DNA of 64,000 bases from assembly GCA_006503475.1 (NCBI GenBank), contig RSEH01000128.1, positions 62,001 to 126,000 of the forward strand. The letters are read 5' to 3'. The stretch is from Stentor roeselii. Lineage: Eukaryota; Ciliophora; Heterotrichea; Heterotrichida; Stentoridae. The notes beneath the pieces were generated by a model, which ran no database searches, was not told the origin of the DNA, and saw only the letters and a list, made by a program, of their open reading frames with translations. Position 1 is the first letter of the stretch. Every line of letters starts with the position of its first letter. Shown here piece after piece: positions 27,850 through 37,719 of the stretch. The translations under genes were made by a program, and so were the position numbers.

Positions 27850-28572
27850 ATGGATTTTTCCTTAATCCTGACCTGGACCGGAGTCCCTTTTTTCTTCATA
27901 AGCCTAGCTTCCGATTTAGTCTCCATGCTGATCTATCGATCATCTTTCCACTCCTCAGGTTTCCTAGTTTTAGGAATGATGGAAAGTTACGTCTTTTTAC
28001 TGAGCATCTTGCTACGAATGTTCTTTACAAGTTCATACACCCAATCACTAATAAGTCAAGGACTACTTTCAATATTCGGTAGTTTTTTCTACGGTTTTAT
28101 TGTTTTTCTCCAACTAGAAACAACTTACAACTTTTTTGAATTAGTTCCAAACGGGATTAAAATTTTAACAATTCTCAGCTGGATGAGCTCAAACATTCTT
28201 TTCGGGCTTATAGCAGGTGACAAGTTTAACTACGAGATCCAAGTCGACAACAGGAGACTTTCAGGGCACTTTTTCCTTGACTTGATCGTGATTCTGCTAA
28301 GTCTAAGTAAAGTGATCCACACAATAAACCGTTTGAACAACTATCTAGATTTTTCAAGATTCAGTGCAATTTCAAACTTTACTCTTTTAATCGGGTCTTC
28401 CTTGTGGGCCGGGTCTTTGATTTTCGACTCTTTCATCTCAGGTCCTTCAGTTTTGCTTTTAAATTTAGGAAAGGCAGGAATAAGCATAACTGGAGTGATT
28501 TTAACACTGGTCTTGATTATCTTGAAGAAAAGACTGAATCACCAACAAAAGAAGTTTATTTGTAGAACCTGA
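27850..28572 (+). CDS. multi-pass membrane protein, unknown
   Basis: The 240-residue protein has about seven hydrophobic helices spread over its full length with very short loops and a basic cytosolic tail (KKRLNHQQKKFICRT). No signature of a known transporter or receptor family was recognised. The start ATG follows TTATAA. The 252-bp spacer before it is C- and A-rich and nearly free of G on this strand. Confidence 0.75.
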   Translation: MDFSLILTWTGVPFFFISLASDLVSMLIYRSSFHSSGFLVLGMMESYVFLLSILLRMFFTSSYTQSLISQGLLSIFGSFFYGFIVFLQLETTYNFFELVPNGIKILTILSWMSSNILFGLIAGDKFNYEIQVDNRRLSGHFFLDLIVILLSLSKVIHTINRLNNYLDFSRFSAISNFTLLIGSSLWAGSLIFDSFISGPSVLLLNLGKAGISITGVILTLVLIILKKRLNHQQKKFICRT

Positions 28573-28614
28573 ACTTCGGAATTCAATAAGAGCTCAATTT
28601 AGATAATAATATTC

Positions 28615-29979
28615 ATGAAAGCTCAAAACTCTCTCAACCTTGCAGAAGAAGAACAGTCATTTTCCAAGTTCATTCAAAAAACACAGGAGGAGACAAAAAG
28701 AGTTCATAACTTGTTGGAAAGTATTGAAAATGAAAGCACTTTGAAAAGTGCTCAGTCTCATTTCGGGATTCGATCTGAAATCAGCAGGTCAAAAGTTGTT
28801 GATCTTGACCAGGAGATACTTTCCATGCGTGACAGGATTTTAATCCAAAAAAAACAGATCTGCCAACAACGGGTCGACGACCAAAACGCTTTAAGGAAAG
28901 TAAAAAGTCTTGAGCAGAACCTTCAAAATGCTCAACTTAAATACAACTCAGCTTTAAGCAGAAATAAACTCATTAAAGACAATATCGATACTTTAAGAAA
29001 AGATCAGAAGATTTTCAAAGACCTCTGTAAAACTCTTGCTGATTCTATCAATGAAGCCAAGGCTAAAATGGAAGAACTCGCTGACGTCGGCTCGAAAACT
29101 CGGAAAAATCGTGAATTCGCTGAGAATCAGATAAATGAGTTAGAATCACAAGCTGCTGTTGAAGATAAAGAGTATCAAAAAAGCATTATTGACCTAAAAA
29201 ACTTGATATCAAAGGAAAAGTCCATGAAAAACGACATCGGATCTGCACGACTTTCAGCAAGTGTCAGCCAGGACATGAAAAATCTTGAGTCCGAAGAAGA
29301 AGACGTCAGGAAGAAAATTGTGAGAGTTTCATGGAAAATCGCTCAAGACAAGGCGAACATGATTATAAATCTCAACAAAATGGAAGAATATGAAATCATT
29401 ATTAAGAAATTTCAGGATTTAACAGGAGTTTCTAACTATCAAAGTTTGTTGAAACATTATCAGAGTACTCGAGAACATAATCAAACTTTATTTAAATATG
29501 TGCAAGGACTTACTAATGAACTTGAACAACTTGAAAATCAATTGATTGACATGAAGGAAAAGGTTAGAAATTTCAGAGTACTTGAAAAAAATCAAAAGGT
29601 TGATGAAAAGAAGAGTAGGGAATTTAATAATGGTGAGAATAGGCAACAGGATTATGATTTTAATGGACTTAGGGAAAAAATTGATGAAGCTTTTGTTAAG
29701 TTGGGATGCTTTGAAATCAAAGATGCTCATAATTTGAATGATAGGGAGATTATTATTGCGAAGATCAGGGAAATTGAAAAAAGGGTAAATGAAGTAGTTT
29801 CTTTGAAAGGAGATTCGACCTGGGGACAGGAGTCGAGATTTAAGTCTAGTTATAAGATTGAAGTTGAAATACCTGCTTTTCAGGATAAGGAAAAAGATAT
29901 TGAAGAGGATGACGGGTACCTCGTTTGGCAGGATTTCGGAAGTAAAGACCCTAAAAAATCTAAAGGAAAGAAAAAATGA
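28615..29979 (+). CDS. outer dynein arm docking complex-like coiled-coil protein
   Basis: The 454-residue protein is coiled coil almost throughout. The central part (SALSRNKLIKDNIDTLRKDQ, then IFKDLCKTLADSINEAKAKM) and the later EHNQTLFKYVQGLTNELEQL match the layout of ODAD1/CCDC114 and its relative CCDC63 (DC2 of algae), which dock outer dynein arms on ciliary doublets. The C-terminus ends in a Lys-rich tail. Assignment to the family is moderate; which paralog cannot be decided. The next gene begins 16 bp after the stop. Confidence 0.68.
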   Translation: MKAQNSLNLAEEEQSFSKFIQKTQEETKRVHNLLESIENESTLKSAQSHFGIRSEISRSKVVDLDQEILSMRDRILIQKKQICQQRVDDQNALRKVKSLEQNLQNAQLKYNSALSRNKLIKDNIDTLRKDQKIFKDLCKTLADSINEAKAKMEELADVGSKTRKNREFAENQINELESQAAVEDKEYQKSIIDLKNLISKEKSMKNDIGSARLSASVSQDMKNLESEEEDVRKKIVRVSWKIAQDKANMIINLNKMEEYEIIIKKFQDLTGVSNYQSLLKHYQSTREHNQTLFKYVQGLTNELEQLENQLIDMKEKVRNFRVLEKNQKVDEKKSREFNNGENRQQDYDFNGLREKIDEAFVKLGCFEIKDAHNLNDREIIIAKIREIEKRVNEVVSLKGDSTWGQESRFKSSYKIEVEIPAFQDKEKDIEEDDGYLVWQDFGSKDPKKSKGKKK

Positions 29980-29995
29980 TTTTTCTATTTATAAT

Positions 29996-30868
29996 ATGAT
30001 AAAATTTATTGTTTTTCTCTTCTCGACAGTCACAGCTTCTCCTGGATCGGATTTTCTGAAAGGTTTTTTAACAGGTTTTCACGGAACTGATGTGATTATC
30101 GGAGAGTTCTGTTTAGACCCTGTCTTTATTAGTAAGACTAAATTGGATGCTGTAAGATTATTTGACGATCTCAAGGAAAAACAATATTTCAGATTCATGT
30201 CTCATATGCAGTTGCTTATCAGTGACCTGGTCACCCAGTCGAATGAATGTCACTTGCCTGATATCTGGAGAATCATTGAATCCTTCAACTCAATAGGTAT
30301 CGAAACAATGCTCTACCGTATCTTCTGCAACTTATTACCAATAATAAGAGAACTAGAAGAAGCATCTCCAAACAACCTATACACTTTCGGTTTCCATCTA
30401 GCGAAAGCCATAAAATTCCTAGAAAAAGAAGATTCCCACCCTCCAAGCATAGACACAGACCAAGTCTCCCAACTTTTCGAAGGTTTTTTAACAGGTCTAA
30501 TTCCTCAAACGCCCAGTTGTTCACATTCACTTCACGACCTTGGCACAAACATTCAAAAACTACTGAATTCTTCCATCTTTTACTTAAACGGAGACGACAC
30601 GCTTCTTCCCTTCATCCAGTATCAATCAATGGTTGTCATCAATTCTGCTGTTCAAGTCGAGTTCAACTGCAAAGCTCTGAGTCTTTTACAATTACTTTTT
30701 GAAAGCCTTGTGACAAGAGAAGGTTTCGTCAAGGCCTACCTGAGATTCGGGATGAAATACGAGGAAATTCAAACCTTGAGCTTACAGGCGGACCTTCTGT
30801 GGAAAGAAGAGGATTTTAAAGGATTCGGAGAACTTTGGGGGAAAATCGTAGGAAAAATTATTCAATAG
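29996..30868 (+). CDS. secreted protein with an internal repeat, unknown
   Basis: The start at 29996 gives 290 residues with a clear signal peptide (MIKFIVFLFSTVTAS). The mature part contains two related motifs, DFLKGFLTGFHGTD near residue 20 and QLFEGFLTGLIPQT near residue 160, each followed after a short gap by a Cys, suggesting an internal duplication of a helical unit. No family was recognised. A longer frame reaching back to 29858 overlaps the preceding gene and lacks the signal peptide at its start, so I reject it. Confidence 0.7.
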   Translation: MIKFIVFLFSTVTASPGSDFLKGFLTGFHGTDVIIGEFCLDPVFISKTKLDAVRLFDDLKEKQYFRFMSHMQLLISDLVTQSNECHLPDIWRIIESFNSIGIETMLYRIFCNLLPIIRELEEASPNNLYTFGFHLAKAIKFLEKEDSHPPSIDTDQVSQLFEGFLTGLIPQTPSCSHSLHDLGTNIQKLLNSSIFYLNGDDTLLPFIQYQSMVVINSAVQVEFNCKALSLLQLLFESLVTREGFVKAYLRFGMKYEEIQTLSLQADLLWKEEDFKGFGELWGKIVGKIIQ

Positions 30869-31087
30869 TTAAGACTCTTCTCAATGATCCTAATTTTTTA
30901 TGCTTTTTTAGCGAAATAATAAAACCTTGATTAAAACTCACTAAAAACAACCTCCTTTCACATCAAACCTTAAAATCCTTTGAAACCATATCAAATCCAC
31001 AATCTCTAAAACCATCAAAAGTACCTAAAAAGTATCCTCAATCAACATTTTCATAAAATGGCCGAAACTCCAGATCCACAGGTATAA

Positions 31088-32485
31088 ATGTCTAAAACAG
31101 CCACCGAAGCTTTCGACCGATTCCAAAAAACAGTAGAACTTCTCTCACGAAACAAAGTAACAAAAGCAAACGCATTTGAAAACCGTTTACTTGACATAAA
31201 CTCTAAACTTCTTCAAGTAAATTCAAAAGATGCTTCAGAAGAAAAGTGGAGGGATTACTCCACAATAGTAGACGCCTGTGGTAAAGTTTATGGATTTTGT
31301 GTTGATCACATTCATGAAGAAACTCTTAAAATTTTAGGAGGAGTTTCCCGAACTTACGATACTGAAACAGCCCAAGATGAACGTCCTCAGTTCCAGCAAC
31401 GGCGACAGCCTATTCATGGAACCCGGACAATAGAATCGAATGAGTCTGCCTTGAATATGAAAGAATGGGACCGTTCTGAGAAGTACGACCCTGACTTCAC
31501 CTCAATGAAGAAAACTTTTGACTCGAATAAGTCTTCGACGATGTTATTAAATACGATTACTTTGAACTCTAATCTTGATTTAATTTGCTCTCCTGAAGAT
31601 AAAGTTATTGTTCTTGAGGATTATCCTCTGCCTGTTTTAATGGCTGTTGACTTCCAGGAATTAACTGAAAATCAACTTTTTAATGGTGAACTTTGTGATA
31701 ATCTTCAAGAGTTTTTAAAGAAAACACTTGTGGTTGGTAAAGAGTTTCAAGAGGTTTGGGAAAATGTTCAGAGTTGTGGGTTAGACTTACCTGCTCATGA
31801 CTCGGAACCTTCTGATGTTGAAGAGGTCAGAAAGACTAACAAGCAACAACTACAAGAAACCTTTTTTGAAATCGACCTTGCAGCACAAGAGACAAATATC
31901 ATCATCCCTTCTTCAGGAGTCGTTTTTTCCAAAGACTTCGTCGAAAAAAACGTAATCAGAAAGGTAAAGAAAAGAAAACCGAAACCTGCTTTAAAAGAGT
32001 CTAACTTTGATTATCCTGTAACGATTTTAAAAGTTGAAATCGACTTGGACGGTGAAAACTTGATGCCCAGGGAAGAAGGCGGCAATGATGAAAAAGAAGA
32101 AGGGTACCGGGAAGAAAGACTCGCTCAACTCTTCACAAGACATGGAAAGTCTGTCGGGGTCGCCTTTGGAAGACAGATCCCGCAGCCTGAGGACTGGGAA
32201 GTTTTCAATGAAACTGAAAATGAAGTGAAAATTGAAAACAATGATCGTAAGATGGACCTTGATATCAGGCTTGTTAAAGAAAAAGTCTCACTTTTGATTA
32301 AAAATAAAAGACTCAAAGACTTTTCTAGTGTTTTAAATGAACTTCCTTACTCGATTGATTTAAGAACTTTAGAAAATCTCTCGATTCATTCGTGTTTTGT
32401 TACTTTGCTGCATATTGCGAATGAACAGAGCTTGGTTTTTGAAAAGTCGGGGGAATGTGATTTCAAGATTAAGAAATTTCATTAA
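31088..32485 (+). CDS. NCAPH: condensin complex kleisin subunit CAP-H (Barren)
   Basis: The 465-residue protein matches CAP-H at both ends. The N-terminal part has FQKTVELLSRNKVTKANAFE and YSTIVDACGKVYGFCVDHIH, then ETLKILGGVSRT, the SMC2-binding region. A middle TIE-N motif (RTIESNESALNMKEWD) and LLNTITLNSNLDLIC follow. The C-terminal winged helix (LENLSIHSCFVTLLHIANEQ) would bind SMC4. The usual length is about 700 residues, so the linkers are much shortened. Condensin compacts chromosomes at division. Its stop is 9 bp from that of the convergent CCDC146 gene. Confidence 0.82.
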   Translation: MSKTATEAFDRFQKTVELLSRNKVTKANAFENRLLDINSKLLQVNSKDASEEKWRDYSTIVDACGKVYGFCVDHIHEETLKILGGVSRTYDTETAQDERPQFQQRRQPIHGTRTIESNESALNMKEWDRSEKYDPDFTSMKKTFDSNKSSTMLLNTITLNSNLDLICSPEDKVIVLEDYPLPVLMAVDFQELTENQLFNGELCDNLQEFLKKTLVVGKEFQEVWENVQSCGLDLPAHDSEPSDVEEVRKTNKQQLQETFFEIDLAAQETNIIIPSSGVVFSKDFVEKNVIRKVKKRKPKPALKESNFDYPVTILKVEIDLDGENLMPREEGGNDEKEEGYREERLAQLFTRHGKSVGVAFGRQIPQPEDWEVFNETENEVKIENNDRKMDLDIRLVKEKVSLLIKNKRLKDFSSVLNELPYSIDLRTLENLSIHSCFVTLLHIANEQSLVFEKSGECDFKIKKFH

Positions 32486-32494
32486 CATTAAATT

Positions 32495-35299
32495 CTAAAC
32501 TTCGATCGGCTTAATTGCTGGCTTACGGATGTGCCTCATTGTTGAACCGAGTTGAGATGGCATGAATGGAGCGTGGGATCCGTATGGTTTAGGAAGTCCA
32601 ATACCATCATCCGGGTTATAACTATTAACTCTCGGTTCAGCAGTACTATGAGTAACCCCTCCACTCATAGCTTTCTCTTCCTTCTCCCTCTCAACCCTAA
32701 CCTTATGTTCTTCTTCCCTCATCCTTTTATTCCTTTCCATTTTCCTAAACTCATCCTCACACTCATCAGTGGGAGGAAGTCCATCTCCCATGCGACTAGC
32801 AGCCAAATCCACAACTTCTTCCAACTTATCCTTTTCCTGTTTCAACTTCATAGCAGTAGCCTGAAACATAGACAACTCACTAACAGTAGCCATCATTTTT
32901 CTCGTCAACTTTTTAATCCTACTCTGAAAATCATTCACTTTTTCCGCAAGTTCCAAAGTGCTTTGCCGTCCAGTCAGTGCTTGGGCTCTAAGTCGATCGG
33001 CTAAATTGCTTATTTCTTCAAGGACTAGTTCTTTTTCAAGCAACTGCTCTTTTTTACTGTTAAGTCTCTCTTCAAGCACCTGGATCTTGGCTTCCAAGGC
33101 TTCTTCATCAGGGTCTTCTCCTGGAAGCTCGTTGAATCTTTTTGAATTTGAAGGGTCTTCGAGTTTTGCGGCAAGTTCTTTTTCTTTTTCTTTTTCTGCT
33201 TGAAGCTCTGTTTGAAGCGCGATGACTTCTGCTGCGAATTTTGGGACTTCTGGGATTTGCTTTCGGACTAATTCGATTTGACGGGTAACGGCGTTTAATT
33301 CGAGTTTTAACATTCGGATTTCGTCTTCTTTTACACGGATTTCGCTTTCTCCTTTCTTTTGGATTCCTTCTTGGATGTTGCATTTTTCGTAGAGAATGCA
33401 AAGTTCGTCGTTTCGGTCGATTAATTGGATTCCGGTGTAGTTTCGACTTTCACAGACGATCTCGTATTTTTGTTTTAGTTCGATCATGTCTTTTTCGAGG
33501 GAGTTGATTATTACGTTTAACTTGTTTATCTCGTTTAGTTGCTGGGTTACGAAACTTTCTTTTTGTTTTACTGCGTAGTCAAGTTTATTAATCTCAGTTC
33601 TAATCCCATCCCTCTTATGCAAAGTGATCTGAACACTATGTCTTTCTTCTTTCAAATTCCTGTCCTTTTCAGAGCTTTCACTTCTCAAGATTTCAACTTC
33701 ACCCTGAAGAATTTTAATTCTTTCCTTAGTCTCAGCAAGTTCCTGTGACGAGTTCTGAATCTGTTTGACATATTTATTCCTATCATTTTTGACTTCATCA
33801 TACATAGCAATGCAACTTTTCAATTTAAAATCGATTTCCTGCTTCCTTTTTTTCAGATCAATCAAAAGCAATTCATTGATTTTCAAGTCCTCAGCAGTTT
33901 CCTTAGCCTGAGAAATATTTTGACTAGCTTTACGAGCCATATACTCTCTTTTAAGACTAAGCCATTCCATTTCCTTCGTCAATTTCGCTTCTTTTACCCT
34001 TTTCTTCTGAGCTTCTTTCTCCTGATTTTCAATTTCCTTCTTCACATCTTCAAGTCTCGTGACTTTATCTTTTTTTTCATCATCTTTATCCATTTTGCTT
34101 TTTTTCATAATATCACTTTCCTCTTCCAGTCTCAACTTGATTTCTTCCTGTCTTTTCTTATCATGATTCAAGGCTTCTTCCCTTTGAGTGGCTTCATCAA
34201 TTTGCTTTTTAAGGTCGCTTAGTTGAGTTTCAAATGTTTTTTTATTTTCAATTAAAAGTTTCAGTTTTTTCTTACTTGCAAAGATTTCTTTGCCATTTTT
34301 CTGAAAGTTGTCGTTTTCTCTGTTAAGTGCGGCTTGAGCATCTGAAATTTCAATGTCGAGTTCAACTTCTCGATTTCTTGCCATTTTATTATTATCGTTG
34401 CATTTGTTTTTCTTTGCAATGATTTCATCTTTCAACTTGAATTTCTGTTCTAAGTCGTTTTGAGAGGACTTGATATGTTGAATCTCATCATTTATCGAGG
34501 AAATCGTATCTTCTTTAGTCTTCTGCAGTTTATTTAACTCATTTTTTATTGAATTCAGTTCTTCTTCCACATTTTTCAGGTCTTTTGTCATTCCAGTGAT
34601 CGCTTTTTCAAGGATTTCTGAATTTTTGCTTATTCTTAACGGTTCGGTCTTTGCTTTGTTGAGAGCTGAAGTGCTTACTTCGAGTTCTGTTTGGAATTCT
34701 TTGCGTTTTAACCGAAGTTCAGTGATTTTTTCGTTTAATTCTTTTTCGTTTTTGAACTCTTCTAGGATTCGGGTGTCGGAATTTTTTATTTCTTTTTCTA
34801 GTTCTGTGATGTTTTTCTCGAGACGGTTGATTTCTGGAGTTATTTTCGCTTCTTGCTCTTCTTTCAGCTGGCGCAGGTAGTTTCTGATCTCGGTTAGGTC
34901 TTGGTCGTATTGGTTGATCTCGAGATCTAAGAACTGAACTCTTTGCTCGGCTTGGTCTAACTCGGCTTGGGTCTAAGTGGCGGTTACTTCTTCTAAGGTT
35001 TTATTCAGACGCTCGAGGGACAAGGATGTTTCATTCTGCTGCTGAGTAACAGTATCAAGTTTATGCTGCTGTTTGGTCAAATCTTGTCTAAGATCCTTAG
35101 CTTTATTCAGCAGAATTTTTTCATTTTCAAAGGACTGGACGACTATTTCATGAAGATATTTGAACTTTTCTTTAAGACTTTCAGCCCTAAATGTCTTTTA
35201 CTTGGTATTGGTGAGTTTGCCTTCTTTTTCCAGTTCAGTGATGATGTTATAAGCGACACTATTTCGAATGTCCTTCACCTCGTCAGTCACGCCGTCCAT
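32495..35299 (-). CDS. CCDC146: CCDC146/MBO2 ciliary coiled-coil protein, two 15-nt introns
   Basis: Three exons (35299-35202, 35186-34988, 34972-32495) join in frame across two 15-nt introns to give 924 residues. The N-terminus (ITELEKEGKLTNTKAESLKE) and above all the C-terminus, with GLPKPYGSHAPFMPSQ and then MRHIRKPAIKPIEV, match CCDC146, called MBO2 in Chlamydomonas, where its loss stops normal flagellar waveform. The rest is coiled coil. The protein is expected along the ciliary axoneme and at basal bodies. The first 17 nt overlap the end of the upstream minus-strand gene. Confidence 0.88.
34973..34987 (-). other. 15-nt spliceosomal intron (GTAACCGCCACTTAG)
   Basis: This phase-0 intron contains an in-frame TAG. 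Removing it joins KTLEE to TQAELDQ and keeps the coiled-coil pattern of CCDC146. Confidence 0.9.
35187..35201 (-). other. 15-nt spliceosomal intron (GTAAAAGACATTTAG)
   Basis: This phase-2 intron contains an in-frame TAA. Removing it gives LTNTK-AESLKEKF, which matches the CCDC146 N-terminus. Confidence 0.9.
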
Positions 35300-35939
35300 T
35301 TAAATTATCAGAACATCTAAAAAACAACGAAGAATGATAAGGATGGAAAAAATTATGAATTAAAGACTCAGCCTTGCTATTCGAATCATTCAAACGATGC
35401 TGATGAAGCAGTTGAAGACTCTGAAGCGACTCCTGATAGAAAATATCAAGCGACTTGTACTTAGATACCCATTTTTTTCGCTTTTCTGCTATTTTTTTCT
35501 TGTATTTCTGCTTCAGGTTCATCTTCAACAGGGAAAATTCCAAGTGAAGCTTTGAAGAAATACTTGAAATTGTTTGAGTCATATCTGAGGAAAATGTTTT
35601 TTTAGTAATTGACTTTTCTTTATATTTTTCCTGAAAAGACTGAAAAAATTTTGAGTTTTGTGACTTTAACTGAAGGTTCTCTTCTTTAAGTCTTTCAATA
35701 GTGGATCGATTTTCTTTGTTTTCTTGAAGGACTTGGTTGAGTCTGTGGTACAAGGACTGGATCAAGTTTTCATATCCTCCCTGAGCCCTTTGAAAGTTTT
35801 CAAGTTGTTCCTGCATTTTTTCCATGCACTGTTCAGTCTCCTCTTGAGAGTCAAAGTGAAGTTTCAGGTCTTCCCGAGTAGCTAAAAGCGATTCTTGAGT
35901 ATCCAAGTGAATCTTCTCTAAATTCTTCGAAATTTCCAT
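35283..35939 (-). CDS. coiled-coil protein, unknown
   Basis: I start at the ATG at 35939 (MEISKNLEK), giving 218 residues; the frame reaches back to a GTG at 35966 that is unlikely to be used. Residues 5-110 form a coiled coil rich in E, Q and L, and the rest is basic. The last seven codons (NLNGRRD) overlap the first 17 nt of the downstream CCDC146 gene in another frame. Either the overlap is real or this gene has an unseen splice near its end; I found no 15- or 16-nt intron there. Confidence 0.65.
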   Translation of the reverse strand: MEISKNLEKIHLDTQESLLATREDLKLHFDSQEETEQCMEKMQEQLENFQRAQGGYENLIQSLYHRLNQVLQENKENRSTIERLKEENLQLKSQNSKFFQSFQEKYKEKSITKKTFSSDMTQTISSISSKLHLEFSLLKMNLKQKYKKKIAEKRKKWVSKYKSLDIFYQESLQSLQLLHQHRLNDSNSKAESLIHNFFHPYHSSLFFRCSDNLNGRRD

Positions 35940-35992
35940 ACTTTTAATAACAATTTCTGAAATCACTTCTTATTAAGTCCGAAAAGATATAA

Positions 35993-37312
35993 ATGGCAGA
36001 AAAAACTCTTGATACCTTTACAGTCATTCAAACTCTAGGGCAAGGGGCCTGGGGAAAGGTGAAACTTGTGCGATCAGAAAACCAGTTTTACGCTGCAAAG
36101 GTTTTCAAGCACCCAGAATCTCGTCCAGCAGAAATTCTTCAAAAGTACTTTTTCAACGAGTTTGAAAACTCTAGAAGCATGTCTCATCCACACGTTCTTA
36201 AAGTATTCGGCTGCAAGGCTGACGGTCTTTATTCAACTCCTCGAGGAAGCCAATGTGTGGCTTATGTTTTGATGGAATTTTGTCCTAAAGGAAACCTTTA
36301 CGAGTTAATCGGCGAATTCGGTTTCATTCCAGAAGAAGTTTCTCGTCTATACTTTAAACAAATTCTAGACGCGATCGAGGCTTGCCATTCAAGAGGCTTT
36401 TGTCATCGAGATATAAAACCTGAGAATATTTTGATAAACTCTGAAGACAACGCGATTTTAGCTGATTTAGGTTTTTCTTGCAGTACTTTTGGAAGAAACG
36501 GGGACCAGATGTTGAAGACGCCAGTTGGGACTTTGTGTTTCCAGGCTCCTGAGATTTTAATGAGGCAGGCTTATAAAGGTGAGCAAATCGATATTTTCGC
36601 TTTAGGTGTTACTTTGTTTTCGATGGTCACTGCTCGGAGGCCGTTCAACAAGGCGCATTCGAGTGACCAGTTGTTTAACTTGTTCAAGGTGAAAAATGTG
36701 GACTATTGGAGGGCGATCAATAAACACATCCCAAGTGAAATCTTGACCCCTGCCTTTATTGAGATGATGAATGGAATGTTGAATAGTTCTCCTTCTGATA
36801 GGTGGACCATCAATGACATCAGGTCCTGTCAGTGGTTTAATGGACCTGTCGGACTTCCTATCAAACGAGTGGTGAACCAGCTGCAAACACAGAAAATCGC
36901 GAATCAAAATAAAAAAACTTTGTTGAAAGGATATCGAGATGAAGTTGGCGAGGTTGTTGTTAGTATTTTCAATGAAGACTTTATTATACCAGCGATCACT
37001 GAAGAAGACTTCAACCGTCTTAAATACTCTAAACTTCTCACGTCACTTGAGGCAAATCAAGTCATCAACGGAATTCAAATACTGTTCAAAAAGTACCAAC
37101 TCGACTTTCCCCCTTACAACGAGGACCTGAAGATAAGACTAACAACAGAAGACCCGGAACTTGACGTGAAGTTCAAATTTTTCAAAGCAGAAGGAAAACT
37201 TGGTTTATTTTTATTTAAAGTCGGTGGACATGAGTTTGACTTTTTAGACCTTTTTGAGGACTTATTAGGAATAGTCGAGATTTTAGAAGAAGAAATGAAA
37301 GAAAATAGTTAA
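35993..37312 (+). CDS. Ser/Thr protein kinase, CAMK/SNF1-like
   Basis: The 439-residue protein has a complete kinase domain: GQGAWGKV loop, AAK Lys36, HRDIKPEN (Asp140), APE (APEILM) and IDIFALGV. The DFG motif reads DLG (Asp158), a tolerated change seen in a number of active kinases. The activation loop has a TPVGT-type sequence. The C-terminal 130 residues (LGLFLFKVGGHEFDFLDLFE) look like a KA1-like or autoinhibitory tail. It is one of a CAMK-like group that is large in ciliates. The ATG follows GATATAA directly. Confidence 0.9.
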   Translation: MAEKTLDTFTVIQTLGQGAWGKVKLVRSENQFYAAKVFKHPESRPAEILQKYFFNEFENSRSMSHPHVLKVFGCKADGLYSTPRGSQCVAYVLMEFCPKGNLYELIGEFGFIPEEVSRLYFKQILDAIEACHSRGFCHRDIKPENILINSEDNAILADLGFSCSTFGRNGDQMLKTPVGTLCFQAPEILMRQAYKGEQIDIFALGVTLFSMVTARRPFNKAHSSDQLFNLFKVKNVDYWRAINKHIPSEILTPAFIEMMNGMLNSSPSDRWTINDIRSCQWFNGPVGLPIKRVVNQLQTQKIANQNKKTLLKGYRDEVGEVVVSIFNEDFIIPAITEEDFNRLKYSKLLTSLEANQVINGIQILFKKYQLDFPPYNEDLKIRLTTEDPELDVKFKFFKAEGKLGLFLFKVGGHEFDFLDLFEDLLGIVEILEEEMKENS

Positions 37313-37328
37313 TAGTTAACCCCCCTTA

Positions 37329-37715
37329 ATGAACGGATCAAGATGCGAGTTTTGTTTTGAGTACTTTTCAGACAATATCAAGTTAAATCTTCACAAAGTG
37401 CTGAAAAGAGCTTCAATATCTGACCCTTGTGTTGTTTGTGGAAAGGTGATTCCAGCTTGTGTCTCTCGTAAGCGTCATCTGGAGTCTCACCCGATGTGTC
37501 GTGTGTGCAAAGTTCACTTTAAATCAGAAGACCTTCTATCAATGCATAAAATCATTCATCATTCCTCATCAATCCCTCCAGAACTTCTGGTTTCAACAAG
37601 GTCAGATGTTTTCATTTGTTATCTCTGCGAATTAGACTTTAACGACGCGTCACTTGCAAGGATTCATGTGAACTCGATGCACTTTCTGTTAAAGCAAATA
37701 ATGACAAGTCTCTAA
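37329..37715 (+). CDS. small C2H2-type zinc-finger protein
   Basis: This 128-residue protein carries four Cys pairs followed by His pairs: CEFCFEYF with later His, CVVCGKVI then RHLESH, CRVCKVHF then MHKIIHH, and CYLCELDF then RIHVNSMH. These look like three or four C2H2 fingers with irregular linkers. It could bind DNA or RNA. The gene begins 16 bp after the kinase gene and ends 4 bp from the convergent Sec6 stop. Confidence 0.78.
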   Translation: MNGSRCEFCFEYFSDNIKLNLHKVLKRASISDPCVVCGKVIPACVSRKRHLESHPMCRVCKVHFKSEDLLSMHKIIHHSSSIPPELLVSTRSDVFICYLCELDFNDASLARIHVNSMHFLLKQIMTSL

Positions 37716-37719
37716 TTAA

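Noticed and set aside
29858-29995. Longer N-terminus of the secreted protein
   Set aside because: It lies inside the ODAD1-like gene and would hide a clear signal peptide.
31058-31087. ATG at 31058 as first exon of the condensin gene (MAETPDPQ then GTATAA)
   Set aside because: No 15- or 16-nt GT...AG intron joins it in frame; the nearest GT...AG is 19 nt and shifts the frame.
33108-33401. Arg/Lys-rich minus-strand ORF within CCDC146
   Set aside because: It is an alternative frame of the coiled-coil coding sequence, which has clear homology in its own frame.
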